Origin: Actinotignum schaalii_C
Lineage (GTDB): Bacteria > Actinomycetota > Actinomycetes > Actinomycetales > Actinomycetaceae
NCBI RefSeq assembly: GCF_034119425.1
Contig: NZ_JAWUEL010000015.1
Coordinates: forward strand, 1-50,949
Direction: 5' to 3'
DNA length: 50,949 bases
The notes under the pieces are model-generated. The model was not told the origin of the DNA. It ran no database searches and worked only from the letters and a program-made list of their open reading frames with translations. Position numbers and translations under genes: made by a program. How positions within the stretch are numbered: the stretch's first letter is position 1; each line of letters starts with the position of its first letter. Below are positions 16,706 to 24,878 of the stretch, piece after piece.

Positions 16706-19078
16706 ATGCGGAATTCTCACGGTGATAGCCCCGGCAAGCGCGCGATGCGGCTGGCCGGAATCTGGGCGGCTGTGCTTGCCGTTGTGGCGGTGGCTTTCGG
16801 GGCCGTGCTCAGTGCGGCACCGGCAGCGCAAGCAGCACCGGATCAGGTGCGGCCCACGGTGATGATCGGGGTGACCGGGCTGCGCTGGGCAGATGTCGGT
16901 GAGGAAAGTACCCCGTGGCTCAGCGCAGCGTTGGCAGGTTCGGGCACGGAAAGCTCGGGTGGTTATGGCGCGGCCCTCGCCAATATTTCCGTGCGCACGG
17001 CCGCGCCTACCACCTGCGCGGCGGATGGCTGGGTGAGCCTCGGGGCCGGTGCCCGCGCGGCTGTCACTTCCGCGGGCAGCAGCTGTGTGGCGCCCGAATC
17101 GCTGGTTACCCGGGATGGTACGGTGCGCGATGCGGAGGGGATAAGTGAAGAAAGTAGTGCCGCCCACTACCCCGTGGTGATGGGTGCACTCGCGCAGGCC
17201 ATGGCTCCGGAGCGGGCGCTCGCGGTGGGGCCGGGCGCTGCCCTCGCCCTCAACCGTCAGGAGGAATCGCGCATCGCCTACCGTGATCTCGCGGATGTCC
17301 TAGGGGATGGATCGGTGCTTGCCGGGCGGGACCTCACCGTCATTGATGCGGGAGGCATTGATGTAGCGAACGCCGATTCGGGAACCTCTGATACGGGAAG
17401 CGCAAATGCGGAGAATGCCCCCGCCGGGAGCCTGGCCGGGCTCGATGAACGCCTCGGGGAAATCATCGCGCTTGTTACCGCCCACCAACCGCAGGCCCGC
17501 ATCATCATCACCACTGTGGCCGACCGTGCCGAGCGGGCCGAACTTGGCTTCTTCGCACTGCTGGAGCCGGGCGAAACGACGGCGCTCGCTCGCTCCACAA
17601 CCACCCGTACCACTGGTCTCGTTCAGCTCATTGACCTGGCGCCCAGCGTGCTCGCCTGGCATACCGGTGCCCCCGCGCCGCTCACGGATAACGGAGGGAA
17701 AACCACACTGGCCACGGCCAGCGCCATTCTGCACGGGCAAGCACTGCGCGCTGACCTCACTGCGCAGCTGAGCCCGCAGTTCTACCTCCTCCTCGCCGGC
17801 CTCGGGCTGGTGTGCGTAGCCGTTATCGTCGTTCACCTGGTCCGCTTTTCCCGCTTCCCACCCGCAACGGTGGCAGCGGCTGCGGGAAGTTCTGCCGGAA
17901 CCTCCGTTTCACAGGCGGCTACCGCACCCGCGCAGCCTACCCGGGCCGCCGCCCGCCGTGCCCGCCCCACCGGTTTTGCTCAGCTCCTGGCCTGGCTCGC
18001 AGCCTTGCCGGTCAGTGCGCTCCTCATCGGAATTATTCCGTGGTGGACCTTCTCCCGCCCGCTACTTGGCTGGTGGAGCAGCCTGGCCGTCCTCGCCGCG
18101 CTCCTCGCCGCCTGGGCGGTAGCTGGCCCGCGCCACCAGGCTCAGGCAGGGGGGCGCTGGATCGCCGCCCCGCTAGCACGGCTGGGCACACTCAGCGTCA
18201 CCGTGATCGCGGCGGACATCCTCGTCAGCACCTTGGGCGGGGGATACTCCCTCGCTAACACATCGGTCATGGGATCCCTCCCCACCGTCGCCGGGCGTTT
18301 CTTCGGCTTCAATAATTCGGTCTTCGCTATCTTCACTGTCGGCGCGCTTGCCGCAGCAGCCGCCCTCGCTGCGTGGGTACGCAGGGCCGGCAGCTCGGCC
18401 ACACCCAATAACCGGGCAGCTCGTTTAGCTGGCTTCGCTGTACTCGCGGTGGGTGCGTGCGCCATCGCCCTGGACGGGCTTCCTGTTTTCGGTGCGGATG
18501 CCGGCGGGCCACCGGCCCTCACTCTCGGTTTTGCCTACCTCACCTGGCACACCTGGGGTCGGCGCTGGACCTGGTGGCATACCGCGCTCGCGGCCATAGC
18601 CGGGGTGGCTGTCTCCGCCGGCCTGGCTATGCTTGACCGCGCGGTGGGATCCACCACCCACCTAGGTAACTTTGTAGGCAGGGTGGAGCACGGCGGGGCT
18701 GGCGCCGTCGTCGCCCGAAAACTATCCCAAGCATTCTTCGGCCTCCCGCCCCTGGTGGCCGGCGCGCTGGGCGCATCCCTTCTCGCGGGAGTGTGTGTGG
18801 TGGTGTGGCTAGTGACTTCGGGGCGCTGGGATCTGCGAGCCCGGCCGGCAACCGCGCAGGTACACGCGTGCATTGCGGCCCATCCGCACCTGGCCGCTGC
18901 GGCGGCCGCAGGCTTCCTCGCCCTCGGCTACGCCTCCCTCATTAACGACTCCGGCCTGGTCATCCTCGGAGTAGGAATCGCGCTACTCGCCCCCACCTTT
19001 GCCCTTGGGCTCATGCGGGCCGGGGAGAGTGTGGGGAAGAATACTGGGGAATGCATGGGTATACAAGCTGAAGAATAA
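16706..19078 (+). CDS. Large secreted-domain polytopic membrane protein
   Basis: 790 residues. An N-terminal signal (hydrophobic stretch, then AAPAAQA) is followed by about 310 extracytoplasmic residues with VMIGVTGLRWADV, STPWLSAAL and AAPTTCAADGWVSLGAG. The order resembles an alkaline-phosphatase-superfamily fold, but I cannot see a full metal set. From about residue 355 there are some ten hydrophobic membrane helices, with an Ala/Thr/Pro-rich cytoplasmic linker (about 387-415). TAGGCT at 16694-16699 is six bases before the ATG, so probably leaderless. Divergent from pheA. Function unknown; envelope assembly is a reasonable guess. Confidence 0.75.
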   Translation: MRNSHGDSPGKRAMRLAGIWAAVLAVVAVAFGAVLSAAPAAQAAPDQVRPTVMIGVTGLRWADVGEESTPWLSAALAGSGTESSGGYGAALANISVRTAAPTTCAADGWVSLGAGARAAVTSAGSSCVAPESLVTRDGTVRDAEGISEESSAAHYPVVMGALAQAMAPERALAVGPGAALALNRQEESRIAYRDLADVLGDGSVLAGRDLTVIDAGGIDVANADSGTSDTGSANAENAPAGSLAGLDERLGEIIALVTAHQPQARIIITTVADRAERAELGFFALLEPGETTALARSTTTRTTGLVQLIDLAPSVLAWHTGAPAPLTDNGGKTTLATASAILHGQALRADLTAQLSPQFYLLLAGLGLVCVAVIVVHLVRFSRFPPATVAAAAGSSAGTSVSQAATAPAQPTRAAARRARPTGFAQLLAWLAALPVSALLIGIIPWWTFSRPLLGWWSSLAVLAALLAAWAVAGPRHQAQAGGRWIAAPLARLGTLSVTVIAADILVSTLGGGYSLANTSVMGSLPTVAGRFFGFNNSVFAIFTVGALAAAAALAAWVRRAGSSATPNNRAARLAGFAVLAVGACAIALDGLPVFGADAGGPPALTLGFAYLTWHTWGRRWTWWHTALAAIAGVAVSAGLAMLDRAVGSTTHLGNFVGRVEHGGAGAVVARKLSQAFFGLPPLVAGALGASLLAGVCVVVWLVTSGRWDLRARPATAQVHACIAAHPHLAAAAAAGFLALGYASLINDSGLVILGVGIALLAPTFALGLMRAGESVGKNTGECMGIQAEE

Positions 19079-19133
19079 GGGCCCATAAGGCTAATGGGCA
19101 GCACGCATCCAGTCCGCAGCGCATGCACTGAAG

Positions 19134-19535
19134 TTACATATGAATGAACGTTCTCGCTGTAACGATGTGCGGCGTGTTAATTTTCGCCTCTAAAAAGTCC
19201 TTGTCTCCAGTGACGAAGATATTTGCGCCGCAAGCGATTGCGGCGCGCAATATTGGGCGGTCGGAAGAATCTCGAACTTCCGCCTCCGAAGTGCTTGCGG
19301 AGTCGGGAATGGGAACGATTGTTAATGCCGACCCGACAGTATGTAAAAAAGTCTCAAGTAAGTGGATCTTACTGGGAAGCTTGACAGTGAATACGCGGCG
19401 TAATTCTTCAATATTTTGTTCGCAGATAACGGCTCGGTTCGGAGGCGTAACGGCTTTTATGAATGCTTGCGCAGGAACCGACTCCGGATTGAGTGCGGCA
19501 GAAGCCAAGATGTTAGTGTCGATGAAAACCAACAT
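19134..19535 (-). CDS. PIN-domain toxin (putative ribonuclease)
   Basis: 133 residues. The PIN core is visible: FIDTNILAS with Asp6, an acidic pair in NIEELRRV, DSSDRPILRAA, and the terminal VTGDKDFLEA. This is the PIN_3-like subtype. These proteins are Mg-dependent RNases and act as toxins when paired with an antitoxin. It starts five bases after the stop of the AbrB-type gene upstream, in the usual antitoxin-then-toxin order. The pair is AT-richer than its neighbours. Confidence 0.87.
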   Translation of the reverse strand: MLVFIDTNILASAALNPESVPAQAFIKAVTPPNRAVICEQNIEELRRVFTVKLPSKIHLLETFLHTVGSALTIVPIPDSASTSEAEVRDSSDRPILRAAIACGANIFVTGDKDFLEAKINTPHIVTARTFIHM

Positions 19536-19540
19536 CTTGG

Positions 19541-19801
19541 CTACTTGCTTCTGAGTTCAGCAACTAGGTCATTGACAGCTTCTTCACTGTCAAGCCCCAA
19601 ACGCTCTGCTTCGCCTTCAAGGCCGGCTTGTAACATAGACATTGCGTACCGAGCTGAGTTGACGACGCGTACCTCGTCGCCATCAACGACGAAGGCAAGC
19701 CTATCCCCGCTACTAACGCCCAACCTATTACGTACAGCTTTGGGGACAGTAACCTGCCCCTTAGCCATCACTTTTGCGGATTCGACAAAGGCTGTGCTCA
19801 C
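19541..19801 (-). CDS. AbrB/SpoVT-type antitoxin
   Basis: 86 residues from GTG 19801, which has GGAGG seven bases upstream; ATG 19807 is also in frame but directly abuts that site. The swapped-hairpin DNA-binding domain is seen as VMAKGQVTVPKAVRNRLGVSSGDRLAFVVDGDEVRVV. An acidic C-terminal helix region (LEGEAERLGLDSEEAVNDLVAELRSK) probably wraps the PIN toxin. It likely represses its own operon. Promoter region 19802-19860 is AT-rich. Confidence 0.88.
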   Translation of the reverse strand: MSTAFVESAKVMAKGQVTVPKAVRNRLGVSSGDRLAFVVDGDEVRVVNSARYAMSMLQAGLEGEAERLGLDSEEAVNDLVAELRSK

Positions 19802-19881
19802 CCTCATCCCTCCTCTGATTCTGGTCAGTGAAACAATTGTATTGCCACTATACCTCTAGTAGGGAAAGTAGGGAATCGCGC

Positions 19882-20667
19882 TCAGGAATGCTCCAACACC
19901 AGCGCATGATAGGGAGCGAAATGCGCGGCACCGCTTGCACCGTGCAGCTCCGCGGGCACCTTGACACCGTGGAAGCGGCGCGACCACACCGCCCGGAAAA
20001 CATCACGGTACTGCCCGGCCCGATGCAAAGTCCCCGCCACATCATTACCCGTGGCCCTATGGCGGATATCGCACGGAATCTCTTGGAGAGTCAGGCCGGC
20101 CACCAGCATATCGATGGTCATCCCCACCTCAACACCCCAACCCTTCGCGAGCGGACGAGCCGCATCAAATGCTGCCGCCGTCATACAGCGCTGCCCGGAC
20201 AGCGGCTGAAGCGGAGACCACCCCGTAGACCGCTCAATCGCACGGCGCCCCAAACGGGTCACAAAACCGTGACCGCCCGCACCCTCCTGCGGAGGCAAAG
20301 CCGCAATCGCACAATCAACCCGGCCATCCACAACCGGCCCAATAAGGGGAGCGCACTCAATAGCCGAATCGCCCAGGTCCGCGTCAAGGAAAAGTAAATG
20401 GCGGGGCGGGCGGCCCTCAACGTCACGCATGCGAACCACCTTCGCCCCGGTCTCCATCGCGGAGGCCTTTCCGCGATTCACGGAATGGCGCACCACCGTG
20501 GCCCCCGACGCGCGGGCAATAGCCTGGGTTTCGTCAGCCGACCCATCGTCAACCACCACCACGAGGTCCACACCCGGAAGCGCGTACGCTGCGCGCACAG
20601 TACGCCCTACGTACTGCTCCTCGTCCTTCGCGGGCACGACCACCGCGACCTGACCGACTTTACTCAC
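19882..20667 (-). CDS. Family 2 glycosyltransferase
   Basis: 261 residues, GT-A fold. AVVVPAKDEEQYVGRTVRAA starts the nucleotide-sugar domain. VVVDDGSADETQAIA carries the family 2 DDGS motif, and LLFLDADLGD the D-x-D-like metal motif. Arg and Lys in VNRGKASAMETGA are typical of processive or GpgS-like enzymes. Soluble, with no membrane helices. GTG start with TACACT at 20674-20679 six bases upstream, so leaderless. Donor and acceptor unknown; cell-wall or polyprenyl-sugar synthesis is possible. Confidence 0.85.
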   Translation of the reverse strand: MSKVGQVAVVVPAKDEEQYVGRTVRAAYALPGVDLVVVVDDGSADETQAIARASGATVVRHSVNRGKASAMETGAKVVRMRDVEGRPPRHLLFLDADLGDSAIECAPLIGPVVDGRVDCAIAALPPQEGAGGHGFVTRLGRRAIERSTGWSPLQPLSGQRCMTAAAFDAARPLAKGWGVEVGMTIDMLVAGLTLQEIPCDIRHRATGNDVAGTLHRAGQYRDVFRAVWSRRFHGVKVPAELHGASGAAHFAPYHALVLEHS

Positions 20668-20786
20668 CCCATAAGTGTATAGGGAAAAGCGGGGGCTTTG
20701 CTTACTGTTTCTATAAACTAGTGGAAGTTCACTAAAGAGGGCCGGCTGAGTTCAAGGTCCTCAAAGCGGGCGGGTAGCCACGCTAT

Positions 20787-21650
20787 TTAGCGCAAGGTCA
20801 CCTGGCGGGAAACCAGGCCGGAGCGCGCTCGCTTTTCTTCCGCGGTGAGCGGCTCGGTCGACGCAATAGCCGCGCTCAGCTTTTCCGCGAACTTCGCCAG
20901 CGGCTCTTCCAATTCCTCCGCTTCGGTGCCGCGCGCCAATTCCCACACCGGGACCGACAATCCGTAGGCGCGGAACGCCCCGATGAAGCGGGCGTCGTCG
21001 TCCCAACGCTCCTCGCCGGAGACGCGCAAGCGTGCCAAACCGTCCAGCACCGCATCGCGCGGCTCGGGGCGCACCCAGCGCAAAAACTCGCGCGACATCC
21101 GGCACCAATAAGCACCGTTCACGGATGCGATGCGCTCCGCGGGCACCATATCCGCGCGGGCATCACGCAAGGCCGCCTGCGATTCGGGCGTGGCGGCTTC
21201 CTCTTCCGTCATCCAGAAAGCCGGATCTTCTTGCAGTTCCAGCTCGGAGAACGAGGCCACAATATCCTGCAAGCGCGGAGAGCCGGCCTCCGGCTGGGTG
21301 CCACCCGGGTAGCTTTCGCCCGGCTTGAGCTCCAGACCGGCGAGCACACGCGTGGCAATATCCAAAGAAGCGTCGCCGGAATTCATAACCGTCTGCATCG
21401 CTACCAGGAGCTGGCCGTCCGCGCGCCGCAGCGCGCCAACCATATTCGGCAGCAGCGTGCCAAAAATAACCTTTTCGCTGCCGTATTCCTCCGTGAGGGT
21501 CACGGTCATGGTTGCCAGCGGCAGCAGATCGCGCATCGCCACCAGCTCCGCCTCGGCATCCAGCCCCTCAAAAGGCCGCTCAACAAAAGGAATAATTGCA
21601 CGCTTCTTCTTCGGGGTCGCCGAATCCTTCTTGCGGTTCTTCTTAGCCAT
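20787..21650 (-). CDS. DUF5926 family protein
   Basis: 287 residues, actinobacteria-specific family. The Lys/Arg-rich start MAKKNRKKDSATPKKKR is followed by the family hallmark IIPFVERPFEGLDAEAELVAMRDLLPLATMTV. Some members have been annotated as SecA-related because of a C-terminal metal-binding motif; no cysteine cluster is present here. The start has CGAGGA a few bases upstream. Function unknown. Confidence 0.82.
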   Translation of the reverse strand: MAKKNRKKDSATPKKKRAIIPFVERPFEGLDAEAELVAMRDLLPLATMTVTLTEEYGSEKVIFGTLLPNMVGALRRADGQLLVAMQTVMNSGDASLDIATRVLAGLELKPGESYPGGTQPEAGSPRLQDIVASFSELELQEDPAFWMTEEEAATPESQAALRDARADMVPAERIASVNGAYWCRMSREFLRWVRPEPRDAVLDGLARLRVSGEERWDDDARFIGAFRAYGLSVPVWELARGTEAEELEEPLAKFAEKLSAAIASTEPLTAEEKRARSGLVSRQVTLR

Positions 21651-21762
21651 AAGTCCTCGTATCCTCGCTGCTGTGCGTGCCCTGCGGCATCGCCGCCGTT
21701 TGTACCCTCGAGATTCTACGTGAGATGCGGCCCGTGGGCGATGGTCACGTTAGAGTTGCGTT

Positions 21763-21960
21763 ATGGATCTGCTCATAACGACGCCGCAGCTTGCCGGCCT
21801 CACCGCGTCTCCGGCCCTCACCGCGCCCCTGGCGGGCGAGCTCCTCGCCGCACCCGCCGCGGATCCGACGGCCGTGTCCATCATCCGCTGGGTGGGAATC
21901 GCCGCGGTAGCGGTGGGTGTTGCTGTCATTATCTGGCGCTGGTGGTCGAATCGCGACTAA
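21763..21960 (+). CDS. Small single-pass membrane protein
   Basis: 65 residues: an Ala/Leu/Pro-rich N-terminal half, then one membrane helix (SIIRWVGIAAVAVGVAVIIW) and the short tail RWWSNRD. TAGAGT at 21751-21756 is exactly six bases before the ATG, a strong leaderless pattern that supports a real gene. It lies 23 bp before the TauE exporter gene, which has its own similar -10. No family recognised. Confidence 0.6.
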   Translation: MDLLITTPQLAGLTASPALTAPLAGELLAAPAADPTAVSIIRWVGIAAVAVGVAVIIWRWWSNRD

Positions 21961-21983
21961 CGGCGCTGCGATAGAGTGACGCT

Positions 21984-22808
21984 GTGCTTGCCTGCGGAGT
22001 TGGAATTGCTGTCGGTTTTGTTGTTGGCCTGCTCGGGGCTGGCGGCGGGATCCTGACCATCCCCATTCTCCTCACCGTTTTCGGGCATAGCGCACATCAA
22101 GCTTCTGCTGAATCCATCATTATCGTGGGGGTAACCTCGCTTGTCGGCATGCTCTCCGCGGCGCTGGCCCGGCGCGTGCGCTGGGGAACCGGCCTCGTCT
22201 TCGCCCTGGTAGGCATCCCGGGAACCCTGGCGGGTGCTTTCTTAGCCGGCGCGGTATCCGGGCGCATTCTCGTGTGGTCGCTGAGCGCGCTGCTCGTGGC
22301 GGTGGCGCTGAGCATGTTCTGGAGGGCAGTGTGCTCAAGCGGTGAAATACGCTCGGGCACCGCGCGTGAAAATCCGGAGATCCCGGAAAATCCGGACGCC
22401 CCGGAAAATCCGCCCGCGCCCACCCCGCATGGGCGGATCTACCTCATCACTGTCGTGGGTGCCTTCGGTGCGGGGGCACTCTCTGGCTTCTTCGGGGTGG
22501 GTGGTGGCTTCGTGGTGGTCCCCGCCCTTATCTTGCTTCTGCGCATACCTGCCCGGTATGCCAGTGCCACGTCACTCCTCGTCATGACCATCAATATGGT
22601 GGTGGCCGGGCTCGGCCGTATCCCGCAATTCACGGCGGGCCTCAGCGTGGACTGGGTGGTCGTGGCCCTCTTCACCGCAGGCTCGGCGCTGGGAAGCATC
22701 GGCGGGGAAGCTGCCGGCCGGCGCATTCCCGATCGCATCGCCACCATCCTCTTTGGCGTGCTGCTTCTCGCGGTAGCGGCCGGTACCCTGGCCGGCGAGC
22801 TCCTCTAA
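21984..22808 (+). CDS. TauE/SafE-family membrane exporter
   Basis: 274 residues with about eight membrane helices in two halves. Each half begins with the family motif: GFVVGLLGAGGGILTIPILL near the N-terminus and GALSGFFGVGGGFVVVPALI in the second half. A Pro/Glu-rich loop (NPEIPENPDAPENPPAPTP) separates them near residues 130-150. The family moves sulfite, sulfoacetate or related anions; the substrate is unknown. GTG start with TAGAGT at 21972-21977 six bases upstream, so leaderless. Confidence 0.9.
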   Translation: MLACGVGIAVGFVVGLLGAGGGILTIPILLTVFGHSAHQASAESIIIVGVTSLVGMLSAALARRVRWGTGLVFALVGIPGTLAGAFLAGAVSGRILVWSLSALLVAVALSMFWRAVCSSGEIRSGTARENPEIPENPDAPENPPAPTPHGRIYLITVVGAFGAGALSGFFGVGGGFVVVPALILLLRIPARYASATSLLVMTINMVVAGLGRIPQFTAGLSVDWVVVALFTAGSALGSIGGEAAGRRIPDRIATILFGVLLLAVAAGTLAGELL

Positions 22809-22827
22809 GTGGGGCGCGGGCCGGGAG

Positions 22828-22846
22828 GCGGCGTCGTCGTTCTTAA
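22828..22846 (+). repeat. 19-bp repeat GCGGCGTCGTCGTTCTTAA, copy 2
   Basis: Identical to 9305-9323. It lies between the TauE gene and the terminator hairpin. Member of the dispersed ACGACGNCGC family. Confidence 0.55.
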
Positions 22847-22853
22847 AACCGGA

Positions 22854-22894
22854 GCGGGTGAGCACTGTTCACCGCGTAAACGGCGCTCACCCGC
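22854..22894. terminator. Hairpin between convergent tauE-like gene and upp
   Basis: GCGGGTGAGC (22854-22863) pairs perfectly with GCTCACCCGC (22885-22894). It sits between two genes that end toward each other and probably serves both. No long T run. Confidence 0.55.
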
Positions 22895-22908
22895 GTGGTT
22901 CTGGCGTT

Positions 22909-23547
22909 TTAGTCGACGACGCCGTACAGGCGATCGCCGGCATCGCCCAGGCCCGGCACGATGTAGGCCTTCTCGTTGAGGCCCTCATCGATGGAGGCGA
23001 CAACGATCTTGACATCCGCATCCGCGGGCAGATGCGACTTCACTTCCTCCAGTCCCTGCGGGGTGGCCAGCAAGCACACGCAGGTAACATCGCGCGCCCC
23101 GCGTTCGAGGAGGTAGTTGATGGATTCGTGGATGGTGTGGCCGGTGGCCAGCATCGGGTCAAGAACAAAACACTGCCTCCCGGTCAGATCATCCGGGAGG
23201 CGGTTAGCGTAAGTCACGGCCTCGAGAGTTTCCTCATCGCGGCGCAGGCCGAGGAAGCCAACTTCGGCGGTGGGAAGGAGTTTCGTCATTCCTTCCAGCA
23301 TGCCCAGGCCGGCCCGCAAAATCGGAACGACAATGGGTGCCGGGCGGGCCAGTTTCACACCGGTTGTGGTGGCCACCGGGGTGGTGACCGTTACTTCATG
23401 CACCGCCACATTCCGGGTGGCTTCATACGCGAGGAGAGTCACGAGCTCCTCGGTTAGCTGCCGGAAAATTGCCGACGGAGTGGTTTCATCACGGAGGACA
23501 GAGAGTTTATGCGCGACCAGAGGGTGGTCAATTTCGAGGATGTGCAT
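22909..23547 (-). CDS. upp: Uracil phosphoribosyltransferase
   Basis: Pyrimidine salvage: uracil plus PRPP gives UMP. 212 residues, full length. It has VVPILRAGLGMLEGM for PRPP/uracil contacts, the PRPP-binding loop VLDPMLATGHTIHESIN, and the C-terminal uracil site YIVPGLGDAGDRLYGVVD. TATCCT at 23554-23559 lies six bases before the ATG (leaderless). Divergent from tadA, a common arrangement in this group. Confidence 0.97.
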   Translation of the reverse strand: MHILEIDHPLVAHKLSVLRDETTPSAIFRQLTEELVTLLAYEATRNVAVHEVTVTTPVATTTGVKLARPAPIVVPILRAGLGMLEGMTKLLPTAEVGFLGLRRDEETLEAVTYANRLPDDLTGRQCFVLDPMLATGHTIHESINYLLERGARDVTCVCLLATPQGLEEVKSHLPADADVKIVVASIDEGLNEKAYIVPGLGDAGDRLYGVVD

Positions 23548-23599
23548 GCTTTAAGGATAGCGGTACCCGGCGGGCGACGCGCGCGGGCGGCTCGGCTTG

Positions 23600-23669
23600 A
23601 GGCTCGTGACACAGACGGCGCGCTTTCGGGATCGCGGTACGGACGGCGCGTCTTCAGGCTCGTGACACA
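23600..23669 (+). repeat. Direct repeat AGGCTCGTGACACA in upp-tadA promoter region
   Basis: The 14-mer occurs at 23600-23613 and 23656-23669. GACGGCGCG also recurs between the copies, so a unit of about 56 bp appears to have been duplicated. The second copy runs into the tadA -10 candidate CACAAT (23666-23671). Confidence 0.5.
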
Positions 23670-23677
23670 ATGGAGCC

Positions 23678-24148
23678 ATGCGGGGAGACGAGCGGGACGA
23701 TATGCGCGCGGCGGAAAAGCTATTCATGCGCGAAGCAATGGAGCTCGCGGCGCGGGCCGCGGCGGGCGGGGATGTGCCGGTCGGTGCGCTCGTGGTGGTG
23801 GACGGCGCCGTGGTGGCGCGGGGCTGGAATACCCGCGAACGCGGACACGATCCGGCCGGGCACGCGGAAATCATGGCGCTGCGCGCGGCCGGTGCGGCGC
23901 TCGGGCGGTGGCGTTTGGACGACGCCGACATCTACGTCACGTTGGAACCGTGCACAATGTGTGCCGGGGCCATGGTCGGCGCCCGGATTCGGCGGCTTAT
24001 CTTCGGTGCCTGGGATGAGAAAGCGGGGGCGGCTGGCTCGCTGCGCGACGTGGTGCGCGATCCGCGCCTCAATCACCGCATCGAGGTGATCGGGGGAATA
24101 TTGGAAGAAGAGACCTCCGCGCAGCTACGGAAGTTCTTCCGCGGGTGA
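23678..24148 (+). CDS. tadA: tRNA adenosine(34) deaminase
   Basis: Makes inosine at the wobble base of tRNA-Arg(ACG). 156 residues. Zinc and catalytic motifs are clear: GHAEIMALRAA (H-A-E) and PCTMCAGAMVGARI (P-C-x-x-C). The fold starts FMREAMELAARAAAGGDVPVGALVV. CACAAT at 23666-23671 lies six bases before ATG 23678, favouring that start; an internal ATG at 23702 is possible. It is followed by tRNA-Ser(CGA). Confidence 0.93.
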   Translation: MRGDERDDMRAAEKLFMREAMELAARAAAGGDVPVGALVVVDGAVVARGWNTRERGHDPAGHAEIMALRAAGAALGRWRLDDADIYVTLEPCTMCAGAMVGARIRRLIFGAWDEKAGAAGSLRDVVRDPRLNHRIEVIGGILEEETSAQLRKFFRG

Positions 24149-24310
24149 GTGTACAGGGCGGTGTGGCGCTTGGGCGAGGGCGGGAGCAGCGAAACTGGTC
24201 CGGCGCTTAGGCCGCGTTGTTTCAGCATTGACGCGGTACCTCGAAGCTTTAACGTGATGTGCTCCGCATTGATTAGGTAAATTCGGGGTGTGCCGTGTAA
24301 TCTATTCTGC

Positions 24311-24396
24311 GGTGGCGTGTCCGAGCGGCCGAAGGTGCATCACTCGAAATGATGTGTAGTTAATAGCTACCGCGGGTTCAAATCCCGCCGCCACCG
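24311..24396 (+). tRNA. tRNA-Ser (anticodon CGA)
   Basis: Acceptor GGTGGCG (24311-24317) pairs with CGCCACC (24389-24395), discriminator G. The anticodon loop CTCGAAA gives CGA. Long variable arm GTAGTTAATAGCTAC forms a 5-bp stem, and the T arm is GCGGGTTCAAATCCCGC. CCA is not encoded (CCAT follows). Confidence 0.95.
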
Positions 24397-24406
24397 CCAT
24401 GTGATG

Positions 24407-24443
24407 TCCCGCGTCATAGGTCCGCCTGTGACGCGGGATTTTT
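24407..24443 (+). terminator. Rho-independent terminator of tRNA-Ser(CGA)
   Basis: TCCCGCGTCA (24407-24416) pairs perfectly with TGACGCGGGA (24429-24438), followed by TTTTT (24439-24443). The left arm and loop are part of the 31-bp sequence shared with the other serine tRNA locus. Confidence 0.9.
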
Positions 24444-24636
24444 CGTGTTCCGTACGCGCACTACGCGGGGTGGATTGTCTGGAATGCACACTTCGAGGAG
24501 GAGAGGCCGCGCCGGCTAACAGAATGTACGCGGGTGACAGTTTTTCCGCGGTTTAATGTCCGTGACGTACACTCTGCGCCCCTAACAGTCGAAAATGCAC
24601 GTTTTGCAACCTGCAAGCTTGAAACTGACCCATTCC

Positions 24637-24668
24637 ACCTACCTCGCCTGGCGGGGCAGGTTGTTTTT
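24637..24668 (+). terminator. Terminator-like hairpin with T tract, orphan
   Basis: ACCTACCTCG pairs imperfectly with the segment ending GGGGCAGGT, followed by TTGTTTTT (24661-24668). No gene ends just upstream, so it may close a small RNA from the 24450-24636 stretch, or belong to the two-hairpin element that follows three bases later. Confidence 0.4.
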
Positions 24669-24670
24669 CT

Positions 24671-24745
24671 GAGGTGTACTACGAATGTCGTACATGCGAA
24701 GTACATCTCTGACAACACATGCCACCTCCCCGGGTGCTCGTGTGA
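24671..24745 (+). repeat. Two-hairpin conserved element, copy A
   Basis: Stem 1: GAGGTGTACT (24671-24680) pairs with AGTACATCTC (24700-24709), with an inner CG and ATGT/ACAT extension. One base later comes the conserved single-stranded TGACAACACAT (24710-24720). Stem 2: CACAT (24716-24720) pairs with GTGTG (24740-24744) across 19 bases that contain an inner CACCT/GGGTG hairpin. Copy B (33326-33398) keeps the layout, spacings and linker, but with different, still-pairing stem sequence. Identity unknown; it could be a structured RNA or a mobile palindromic element. Confidence 0.6.
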
Positions 24746-24863
24746 TTGCTGATGTTCGTGAGATTCTCGCTCTCGTATGCGGCTAACTTGATAGGTGCGC
24801 GATGGTTGGCAACTGCGTCGTCGGCCAAAATGGCATCGCTGGCCTAAGTGGCGCCGCCGCCGA

Positions 24864-24878
24864 AGCTGCGCCGTCGTA
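24864..24878 (+). repeat. Copy of dispersed 15-bp motif AGCTGCGCCGTCGTA
   Basis: Exact copy in the intergenic region before the LPXTG gene. See 4307, 16516 and 30012. Confidence 0.6.

Noticed and set aside
16489..16707. N-terminal extension of prephenate dehydratase to 16707
   Set aside because: The extra 73 residues have no PDT similarity, while ATG 16488 has a good ribosome site and begins the conserved domain; the extension also overlaps the divergent gene start.
24461..24752. Two small open frames (85 and 72 residues) in the intergenic region
   Set aside because: No ribosome site, no leaderless -10 and no recognisable domain; they overlap hairpin elements.
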